From an uncultured Algimonas sp. (GTDB taxonomy: Bacteria; Pseudomonadota; Alphaproteobacteria; Caulobacterales; Maricaulaceae), in the NCBI GenBank assembly GCA_937923575.1, contig CALDUL010000083.1, positions 1-47,505 on the forward strand: 47,505 bases of DNA, in the 5' to 3' direction. A model generated the notes under the pieces. The model had not been told where the DNA came from. It did not search any database and worked only from the letters and a program-made list of their open reading frames with translations. Each line of letters starts with the position of its first letter. Within the stretch, counting starts at the first letter, position 1. A program made the translations under genes and the position numbers. Shown piece after piece: positions 41,421-47,505 of the stretch.

Positions 41421-42041
41421 TCAGGCCGATTGGCCCGGCGCCATGTGGGCGAGGTAGCGCGCGACGTAGCGGGCAATGACGTCAATTTCCAGATTTACTG
41501 CGCCGCCGGGCTGTAGTTCCCCGAGCGTCGTGGCGGTGAGAGTATGCGGGATGATGTTGATCATGAATGTCCCGTCGCTGACGTCGTTCACGGTCAGCGA
41601 TACGCCGTCAATCGTAACAGATCCCTTGGGAGCGATGGCGAAAGCGAGATCGTCAGGTACAGTGATCCGAAAGCGCGTCGAGCCTGCATGGGACTCTCTA
41701 GAGACGCAGGTCGCGGTCGTATCGACATGGCCAGTGACCATATGACCGCCCAACTCGTCCGCGCCCGTCAGCGCGCGTTCCAGATTGATCGCTTGTCCCG
41801 CTGTCCAATCGCCCAAGGTCGTCTTGTCCAGGCTCTCGTCTGATACATCGAAGGCGTACCAGCCCGGCCCCTTCTCCACGACCGTCATGCACGCGCCGGA
41901 ATGGGCAATGGACGCGCCTATATCGATCGTGGCCGTGTCGTAGGCGGTTTCCACAATCATGCGCGTGTCGCCCCACTCGGACCCCGTCGTACGCGTGACT
42001 TCGCGCAGGCGACCAATATCGGTAATGATTCCGGTGAACAT
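41421..42041 (-). CDS. ribE: Riboflavin synthase alpha chain
   Basis: A 206-residue riboflavin synthase built of two lumazine-binding repeats. The start [10 protein letters not shown] is diagnostic. Repeat one has SIAHSGACMTVVE and repeat two has VTIDGVSLTVNDV. GHMVTGHVD links them. Its ATG overlaps the nrdR stop by one base. In many alphaproteobacteria ribD stands between nrdR and ribE; here it does not. Confidence 0.96.
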   Translation of the reverse strand: MFTGIITDIGRLREVTRTTGSEWGDTRMIVETAYDTATIDIGASIAHSGACMTVVEKGPGWYAFDVSDESLDKTTLGDWTAGQAINLERALTGADELGGHMVTGHVDTTATCVSRESHAGSTRFRITVPDDLAFAIAPKGSVTIDGVSLTVNDVSDGTFMINIIPHTLTATTLGELQPGGAVNLEIDVIARYVARYLAHMAPGQSA

Positions 42042-42502
42042 CAGTCGTCGCCTTCGAGCTTTTCCGACGCGATGAAGTCGCCAAAATCTTCGGTCGCGCG
42101 AAAGTCGCGATAGACGGAGGCGTAGCGCACATAAGCCACCTTATCGAGCCCTGCGAGGCCCTCCATGATAAGCTCGCCGATCTCTTTGGTTGTCGGGTCA
42201 GCGCGACCCGCGCTCTCCAACTGACGCACGATTCCGGAGACCATTTGTTCGACCTGCTCTTCCTCCACGGGGCGTTTTTGCAGCGCGATTTGCAGCGAGC
42301 GCATCAGCTTGTCGCGGTCAAACGGCACGCGCTTACCGGACGCTTTCTGGACCATCAGCTCGCGTAGCTGGACGCGCTCGAAGGTGGTGAAGCGCCCTCC
42401 GCATTTGGAGCACATTCGTCGACGGCGCACGGCGTTGCCGTCCTCCGCTTGGCGCGAATCCTTCACTTGCGTATCTTCGCTGGAGCAGAACGGGCAACGC
42501 AT
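42041..42502 (-). CDS. nrdR: Transcriptional repressor NrdR
   Basis: A 153-residue repressor of ribonucleotide reductase genes. The zinc ribbon uses C3, C6, C31 and C34 (CPFC, CSKC), followed by the invariant RRRR and RFTTFERV stretches. The ATP-cone domain covers about residues 48-138. Length is normal. It heads the riboflavin run. Confidence 0.97.
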   Translation of the reverse strand: MRCPFCSSEDTQVKDSRQAEDGNAVRRRRMCSKCGGRFTTFERVQLRELMVQKASGKRVPFDRDKLMRSLQIALQKRPVEEEQVEQMVSGIVRQLESAGRADPTTKEIGELIMEGLAGLDKVAYVRYASVYRDFRATEDFGDFIASEKLEGDD

Positions 42503-42548
42503 GCGGCACGCTCTATCAGATTCAGGGCGGAAAGAAAGGCGATGGCCG

Positions 42549-43175
42549 CTAAAGGGTCTTGGACTTTCCGGCTTCGATCATCGGCAGCGAAAGCGGCATG
42601 ATTTCCGTCTCCGTGAGGTGCTTACGCGCCTTCTCGATCAGGGTCAGCGTACCATCGACGACCGCGACCATCCTGCCATTCGGCGCGAGCTGCGCGACGA
42701 CTTTTTCAGGCAGGCCGCGCACCGCGCAAGTTAATAGAACGCGCGAAAATGGCGCCTGTCCCGGCCAGCCATAGCGGCCATCCCCGTGGCGAATTTCGAC
42801 GTTATGAATGCCGTTCCGAGTGAGGCGGGACTCTGCGTCTTTCATCAGGCCGATGTAGCGCTCCACGCCATAAACCCTGCGGCTCATCCGCGACATCACA
42901 GCCGCGCTCCACCCCGTGCCAACGCCGATCTGCAACACCTTGTCGGTCGGTCCGGGCGCCAGCAGCTGGATGAGCAGAGCGCTGATCTGCGGCGCGCTCA
43001 TCTCCTGCCCGCAGTCGATCGGCAGGGCGTGTTCGGAATAGGCCCGCTCCGCCTGCGCATCCGGCACAAAATAGCGCCGCGGCACTTGTTCGATCGCGCG
43101 CAAGGTCGCCACGTCGCTAATCCCGCGCGAGCGCAGTGCCATGACGAAATCGACGAGTTTGGGATCGAAACTCAC
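42549..43175 (-). CDS. pcm: Protein-L-isoaspartate O-methyltransferase
   Basis: A 208-residue SAM methyltransferase that starts repair of isoaspartyl residues. The family start [20 protein letters not shown] is followed by the QEMSAPQI active-site loop and the SAM motif [12 protein letters not shown] near residue 82. The usual GTGSGY is GTGWSA here, a change seen in several alphaproteobacterial relatives. It is coupled to surE by a 4-bp overlap, the classic pcm-surE pair. Confidence 0.93.
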   Translation of the reverse strand: MSFDPKLVDFVMALRSRGISDVATLRAIEQVPRRYFVPDAQAERAYSEHALPIDCGQEMSAPQISALLIQLLAPGPTDKVLQIGVGTGWSAAVMSRMSRRVYGVERYIGLMKDAESRLTRNGIHNVEIRHGDGRYGWPGQAPFSRVLLTCAVRGLPEKVVAQLAPNGRMVAVVDGTLTLIEKARKHLTETEIMPLSLPMIEAGKSKTL

Positions 43176-43927
43176 GACCTGCGCAGCTGCTCCAGCGCCG
43201 CCTGATGAGTCAGATCCGTGTGAAGAGGCGTCACCGAGATATAACCGTCATAAATCGCGCGCAGGTCCGTCCCCTCCGCCGGGTTAGACAGCTTAGAACC
43301 ATAGGTCAGCCAGAAATAATCACCACCGCGGGGGTGATCGCGCTTGACGATATGGCTCATCGGAAAATCGCGATGGCCTTGCCGCGTGATCTGCATGCCC
43401 TGAACGGCGTCAGGCGCACGGTCCGGGAAGTTGACATTCAGCACGACCTTGTCCGGCCAGCCACGGTCCAAGAGCTCTCGCACAATTTTCGCGCCATGCG
43501 CTTCCGCCGTTTCCCAAGGCAACGACAATGCGTCCTGAAAGCCGCGCGCGAGCGATAGTGCGATGGATGGCACACCCATCTGCATGCCCTGTAGCGCGCC
43601 GGCGACCGTTCCCGAGAAGGTGACGTCTTCGGCAAGGTTCTGCCCCCGGTTCACACCGCTCAGCACGAGGTCCGGCGGGTGATCGGCCAGCAGGTCACGC
43701 ATAGCGACGATGACCGAGTCGGTCGGCGTGCCCGTGACCGAGAAGACCCGCTCTTCATGCTCCTTCAGTCGCACGGGATTATAGAGCGTCACGCCGCGCG
43801 ATGTCGCGGACTGCTCTGTGTCCGGCGCGCAAACCCAGACATCGTCGGAGATTTCCGCGGCAATCTTGCGCAGCACGGACAAGCCAGTCGCCTGAACACC
43901 GTCGTCATTGGTGAGAAGAATACGCAT
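43172..43927 (-). CDS. surE: 5'/3'-nucleotidase SurE
   Basis: A 251-residue metal-dependent phosphatase acting on nucleoside monophosphates. The N-terminal metal site LLTNDDGVQATGL, the loop SATSRGVTL, and LSGVNRGQNLAEDVTFSGTV are all family signatures. Length is normal. It lies three bases after parC and is coupled to pcm. Confidence 0.96.
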   Translation of the reverse strand: MRILLTNDDGVQATGLSVLRKIAAEISDDVWVCAPDTEQSATSRGVTLYNPVRLKEHEERVFSVTGTPTDSVIVAMRDLLADHPPDLVLSGVNRGQNLAEDVTFSGTVAGALQGMQMGVPSIALSLARGFQDALSLPWETAEAHGAKIVRELLDRGWPDKVVLNVNFPDRAPDAVQGMQITRQGHRDFPMSHIVKRDHPRGGDYFWLTYGSKLSNPAEGTDLRAIYDGYISVTPLHTDLTHQAALEQLRRS

Positions 43928-43930
43928 GGG

Positions 43931-46216
43931 CTAGAGCCGCTTGTCCGGCGCAAACACGCCCAGACGAGAGAAACCGCGCGGCACCATGCGGCCCGCCTGC
44001 CCGCGCACGCCTTGGTGTTGCACCCAATCTGGCACATCCTTGCGGCGGCCAGAGCTGTCGATGAAGCTCAGACCGTCGCGCTCCGCAAAGGCTGTAATGT
44101 CCTTCAAGCCACCATCCTTGTAACGCTGTAGCTTCACGCCCTTACCGCGGCCCATTTCAGGGAGTTCGGCCAGAGGGAAAACCAGCATCTTGCGGTTCTC
44201 GCCAATCACCGCGAGCTGATCGCCATCGGCGGCAATGACCCGCGCCGCCTCGACCTCGCCCTTGACGTTCAGCACGCGCTTCCCGCCCTTTGTCGAAGCG
44301 ATGATATCGGTTTCCTTGACACGAAACCCGTAGCCGGCGGTCGATGCCACGATCAGCGTGCGCTCCGGATTATGCACGAACATGCCGATCGGCACATGGT
44401 CATTTTCAAGATCCACCAACAACCGGATCGGCTCGCCATTGCCCCGCCCGCCGGGCAGTTTGTCGCCAGCCAGCGTGTAGAATTTCCCGTTTGAGGCAAA
44501 GACGATAATCTTGTCCGTCGTCTCTGCCTGCACCGCGAAGCCCAGCCCGTCATTCTCCTTGAACTTTAGCCCGGACAGATCGTCCATCTTACCCTTCATC
44601 GCGCGAATCCAGCCCTTCTTGGACAGAACGACGGTGATCGGTTCCTTGGTGATGAAAGCGGTCGAGAGATCGATGTCGAGTTCTGGCGCGACGTCGAATG
44701 TCGTGCGGCGCTTGCCCTCTTCCGTCTTGGGTCCATAGATCTCGCGCAGCGCCCTGATTTGATCCGAAATGGCTTTCCACTGCAGCCCATCCGAGCCCAC
44801 CAGCGTCTGCAGCTCTTTCTGCTCTGCGCGCAGCGTGTCGCTTTCGCTCTTGATCTCGAATTCCTGAAGCTTGTTCAGCGCGCGCAACCGCATGTTCAGG
44901 ATCGCATCCGCCTGCCGCTCAGTCAGATTGAACGCTTTGATCAGCTCCCGCCTCGGATGATCTTCAAACCGGACGATGCGGATGACCTCGTCGATGTTGA
45001 GAAACGCGATGAGGTAACCGTCGAGGATCTCGAGTCTCAGCGCGATCTTGTCGAGGCGCTGATTAGTCCGACGCAGCAGCACGACGCGGCGATGATCGAG
45101 CCAGGACTGGATGACTTCGCGCAGGTCCATCACGCGCGGGACGCCGTCAGCGTCCAGCACGTTCATGTTCAGACTGACGCGGCTTTCCAGCTCGCTTATC
45201 TTGAAAAGGCTCTCCATAAGCACGGCCGGGTCGATGTTCTTGGAACGCGGCTCCAGCACGATGCGGACGTCCTCGGCGCTCTCGTCGCGCACATCGGCTA
45301 GGCCGGAGCTCTTCTTGCTCTCGATAATGTCGGCGAGCTTTTCAATCAGGCGTGACTTCTGCACCTGATAGGGGATCTCCGTGACCACGATCTGATAGGT
45401 TCCGCGGCCCGTGTCCTCGACACTCCAGCGGGCGCGGACGCGAAAACTGCCGCGGCCGGTCTGATAGGCCTTCAGCATATTGTCTTTCGGCTCCACCATG
45501 ATGCCACCCGTGGGCAGGTCGGGCCCAAGGATATGGTTCATCAGCGTTTCAATCCGCGCGTTCGGCGTCCTTATCAGATGCAGCGCGGCGGAGCAGATTT
45601 CCGCAACGTTGTGTGGCGGGATGGATGTCGCCATGCCGACCGCGATACCCTGCGCGCCGTTCGCCAGCAGGTTCGGGAAGCCCGCCGGGAGCACGACCGG
45701 CTCCTCGTCTTCCTCATTATAGGTTGCCTTGAAGTCGACGGCGTCCTCGTCGAGGCCCTCGAGCAGCGCCACACCAGCCGCCGTCATCTTGGCTTCGGTG
45801 TAGCGCATGGCCGCCGGGCTATCGCCGTCGATATTGCCGAAATTCCCCTGCCCTTCGACCAGTGGATAGCGCGTCGAGAACTCCTGGCTCAGCTTGACCA
45901 GCGCGTCATAGATGGAGCTGTCGCCATGCGGGTGGTACTGACCCATCACGTCGCCGACGATACGCGCGGACTTCTTGTAAGCGCCTTCGGGGTTCAGCTT
46001 CAGCTGGCGCATGGCGTATAGAATGCGGCGGTGGACCGGCTTCAGCCCGTCGCGCACATCCGGAAGCGCGCGCTGCGTAATCGTCGACAAGGCATAGGCC
46101 ATGTAACGGCCGGACAGCGCGCGGTCGATATGCTCTTCGATAACGGCATTGCGCGAAACGACATTACCGCCACCGCCGCCCTTCTTCGGGCCACCCTTCT
46201 TCGTCGTCTTTGCCAT
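43931..46216 (-). CDS. parC: DNA topoisomerase IV subunit A
   Basis: A 761-residue type IIA topoisomerase subunit that decatenates sister chromosomes. The catalytic tyrosine lies in [10 protein letters not shown], and the preceding [14 protein letters not shown] and [16 protein letters not shown] are quinolone-region signatures. The C-terminal blades are shorter than in GyrA, and no GyrA box is seen, which favours ParC. The N-terminus is a Lys/Gly-rich tail ([17 protein letters not shown]). GGGGAAAG-like sequence precedes ATG 46216. Confidence 0.93.
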   Translation of the reverse strand: MAKTTKKGGPKKGGGGGNVVSRNAVIEEHIDRALSGRYMAYALSTITQRALPDVRDGLKPVHRRILYAMRQLKLNPEGAYKKSARIVGDVMGQYHPHGDSSIYDALVKLSQEFSTRYPLVEGQGNFGNIDGDSPAAMRYTEAKMTAAGVALLEGLDEDAVDFKATYNEEDEEPVVLPAGFPNLLANGAQGIAVGMATSIPPHNVAEICSAALHLIRTPNARIETLMNHILGPDLPTGGIMVEPKDNMLKAYQTGRGSFRVRARWSVEDTGRGTYQIVVTEIPYQVQKSRLIEKLADIIESKKSSGLADVRDESAEDVRIVLEPRSKNIDPAVLMESLFKISELESRVSLNMNVLDADGVPRVMDLREVIQSWLDHRRVVLLRRTNQRLDKIALRLEILDGYLIAFLNIDEVIRIVRFEDHPRRELIKAFNLTERQADAILNMRLRALNKLQEFEIKSESDTLRAEQKELQTLVGSDGLQWKAISDQIRALREIYGPKTEEGKRRTTFDVAPELDIDLSTAFITKEPITVVLSKKGWIRAMKGKMDDLSGLKFKENDGLGFAVQAETTDKIIVFASNGKFYTLAGDKLPGGRGNGEPIRLLVDLENDHVPIGMFVHNPERTLIVASTAGYGFRVKETDIIASTKGGKRVLNVKGEVEAARVIAADGDQLAVIGENRKMLVFPLAELPEMGRGKGVKLQRYKDGGLKDITAFAERDGLSFIDSSGRRKDVPDWVQHQGVRGQAGRMVPRGFSRLGVFAPDKRL

Positions 46217-46243
46217 GCTTTCCCCGCGCGCGAATCAAGCGCA

Positions 46244-46271
46244 GGTGTAGCGCGTGGGCGGAATTTGTCAG
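46244..46271 (-). promoter_or_regulatory. Promoter candidate for parC-surE-pcm
   Basis: On the minus strand CTGACA is followed after 16 bases by TACACC, 27 bases before ATG 46216. It lies in the 127-base gap after the sufA-like gene, where nothing else was recognised. Confidence 0.45.
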
Positions 46272-46343
46272 GGATTATTGGCGGTCATACCGGAGTGATT
46301 TAGCGAGCGACGCCCTCAGCGCACGACCTTATCGATGTCGTCT

Positions 46344-46721
46344 TTAGCCCAGCTCGGACGGTACGATCGTCACGCTGATCCCACAGCCACAAGCATCTGT
46401 CTGGTTCGGATTCTTAAAGACAAATTTGCTGTGCAGCAGCGTTGTTTCGTGATCGATGACGGAGCCGAGAATGAAAAGCACCGCTTTGGCGTCAACGACA
46501 ATGCTCACGCCCTTGTCCTCGACCACTTCGTCAAACGTCTCGGGCTCGGAGACATAGTCCATCATATATTCCATGCCCGCACAGCCACCATTCTTCACGC
46601 CGACGCGCAGATAGCCTTCGCCTCGCTCTTCGAGGATATTACGGACTTGATCGGCAGCGGCATCCGTCAGCGTGACGAGCTTAGGTCGCGGACGGCGGGT
46701 GCGTGTGGTAGTGGCGGTCAT
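46344..46721 (-). CDS. sufA: HesB/IscA-type iron-sulfur assembly protein (SufA-like)
   Basis: A 125-residue A-type Fe-S carrier. The three cluster cysteines are C47 in NGGCAGMEY and C111/C113 in DACGCG. A basic, disordered N-terminal 13 residues precede the fold. Position at the end of a sufS-sufT run supports SufA over ErpA. Its start overlaps the sufT stop by 4 bp. Confidence 0.92.
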   Translation of the reverse strand: MTATTTRTRRPRPKLVTLTDAAADQVRNILEERGEGYLRVGVKNGGCAGMEYMMDYVSEPETFDEVVEDKGVSIVVDAKAVLFILGSVIDHETTLLHSKFVFKNPNQTDACGCGISVTIVPSELG

Positions 46722-47206
46722 AGCATGTTGAGCTCGAGCCGAGCCTCCTCGCTCATGCGCTCAGGCGTCCAGGGCGGGTCAAACACCATGGAAACCTCGA
46801 CGCGGCGAATGCCGTCGACTTTTTGACAGGCGTCGCGCACCCAAATCGGCATCTCGCCGGCAACCGGGCAGCCGGGTGCTGTCAGCGTCATATCAACCAA
46901 AAGCGTACGGTCGTCTTCAAGCTCCACCTTATAGATCAGGCCAAGCTCGTAAATGTCGGTCGGGATTTCGGGATCGTAGACCGTCTTCAACGCCACCACG
47001 ACGTCGTCGGTGATACGCGCAATTTCTTCGTCGGTCGGCGGCGCGGGCGGCGCGCCGGAGACGTCCATGACATCGCGCTCCGGGGTCACAGCCACGGGCG
47101 CGGGCTTCGTCGGCTCCACTTTGGGCGCGTTCTCCGGCACATATCCGGGGATTTGCGCATTGGCGAGCGACTCGGCCTGGCGTTGTCTGTCGGTCTGGGT
47201 ATCCAT
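46718..47206 (-). CDS. sufT: SUF system assembly protein SufT (DUF59/MIP18)
   Basis: A 162-residue protein. The C-terminal 105 residues are a DUF59 domain with DPEIPTDIYELGLIYKV and MTLTAPGCPVAGEMP, which contains the family's conserved cysteine. The first 50 residues are a Pro/Ala-rich tail not found in minimal SufT. SufT helps Fe-S cluster maturation. It lies between sufS and the sufA-like gene. Confidence 0.92.
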   Translation of the reverse strand: MDTQTDRQRQAESLANAQIPGYVPENAPKVEPTKPAPVAVTPERDVMDVSGAPPAPPTDEEIARITDDVVVALKTVYDPEIPTDIYELGLIYKVELEDDRTLLVDMTLTAPGCPVAGEMPIWVRDACQKVDGIRRVEVSMVFDPPWTPERMSEEARLELNML

Positions 47207-47241
47207 GTCTCTGCCTATATAGTCGCTGTCACGCTCGCGCG

Positions 47242-47505
47242 CTAGGACAGGAACATCGCCGCTTTTTGGACGGCTTCGACGAAGCGCTCGGCCTCATCGA
47301 CTGTGTTGTAGATACCAAAACTCGCCCGCGCGGTGCTGTGCACGCCGAAGCGCTCCATCAGCGGCTGAGTGCAGTGCTGCCCTGCCCTGACAGCCACGCC
47401 GTATTTATCGAGAATCTGCGCCACGTCATGAGCGTGAGCACCTTCGAGATTGAACGCGAGCACCGGGCCTTTATCGTCCGTCTCGCCAAATACCCGCACG
47501 CTGTT
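47242..47505 (-). CDS. sufS: Cysteine desulfurase SufS, C-terminal part
   Basis: The last 87 residues of a group II cysteine desulfurase; the 5' part lies beyond the right edge. The catalytic cysteine is in VRAGQHCTQPLM, matching the RTGHHCA-type loop of SufS. RASFGIYNTVDE is the usual C-terminal stretch. It supplies persulfide sulfur to the SufBCD scaffold. sufT follows 35 bases on. Confidence 0.94.
   Translation of the reverse strand, partial: NSVRVFGETDDKGPVLAFNLEGAHAHDVAQILDKYGVAVRAGQHCTQPLMERFGVHSTARASFGIYNTVDEAERFVEAVQKAAMFLS

Noticed and set aside
40372-41457. A 361-codon open frame antisense to ribB
   Set aside because: It is fully covered by the clear RibB sequence on the other strand and has no domain signature.
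1-47505. CRISPR arrays, insertion sequences, prophage or toxin-antitoxin modules
   Set aside because: No repeated spacer-like units, transposase, integrase or phage structural genes were found. All sizeable frames are either recognised genes or their shadows.

Overview
The window is ordinary, gene-dense chromosome from an alphaproteobacterium, most likely in the Caulobacterales/Maricaulales (Hyphomonadaceae-like) neighbourhood. The lineage call is inference. It rests on an NDUFS4-type complex I accessory subunit, a ubiquinol-cytochrome c chaperone, COX15-type heme A synthase, the mfd-sdhE-recG-DUF502 cluster, the plsX-fabH-ihfA-merR run, the nrdR-rib-nusB-thiL run, and a PopA/PleD-like protein of the kind known from Caulobacter cell-cycle control. 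No mobile element, prophage, CRISPR array or rRNA was seen. No stretch above about 180 bases lacks a gene, and 4-bp ATGA/GTGA overlaps are frequent.

Layout, left to right. 1-3202: assimilatory sulfur operon (cysG, DUF2849, cysI-like reductase, leftward) divergent from an XRE-cupin regulator, with a near-palindrome between them. 3250-6206: threonine synthase translationally coupled to a shikimate-kinase-like P-loop protein, converging on ferrochelatase. 6380-9847: lipoprotein M2 dipeptidase and a degenerate GGDEF protein. 9844-16637: mfd, sdhE, recG, DUF502. 16723-22960: DUF3089 hydrolase-like protein with an altered nucleophile elbow, then a coupled cysK / sulfurtransferase / metC set, a CE15-like lipoprotein esterase and an FkbM methyltransferase. 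22981-26174: tRNA-Arg, NDUFS4-type gene, HerA-like ATPase, tRNA-Pro, DUF192 and tRNA-Glu. 26252-31701: recJ, glpX, alaC, small lipoprotein, argC. 31779-34161: rpsI, rplM, ctaA/COX15, tRNA-Pro. 34231-37836: merR, ihfA, fabH, plsX, UQCC chaperone. 37944-42502: bamE, then thiL, nusB, ribH, ribB(X), ribE, nrdR. 42549-46216: pcm, surE, parC. 46344-47505: SUF genes sufA-like, sufT and the 3' part of sufS.

How the genes fit together. Siroheme synthesis and sulfite reduction at the left end supply sulfide. The cysK/sulfurtransferase/metC set fixes and redistributes that sulfur, and the SUF genes at the right end deliver it to Fe-S clusters. Respiratory support is spread across the window (hemH, ctaA, NDUFS4, UQCC chaperone, sdhE), as is DNA repair (mfd, recG, recJ, HerA-like). 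Several well-known alphaproteobacterial operons appear here with one expected member missing: hom between alaC and glpX, ribD between nrdR and ribE, and the DUF177/YceD gene before plsX. Those expectations come from remembered gene order, not from a search.

The points most worth a second look are the thrC-coupled kinase-like protein that lacks the shikimate-binding glycine triplet, the PopA-like c-di-GMP effector, the Ser-to-Asn nucleophile change in the DUF3089 protein, the terminator-like hairpin inside the rplM leader, and several promoters placed so that transcripts would be leaderless. I saw no convincing wholly new multi-gene system; the thrC/kinase pair is the best candidate.
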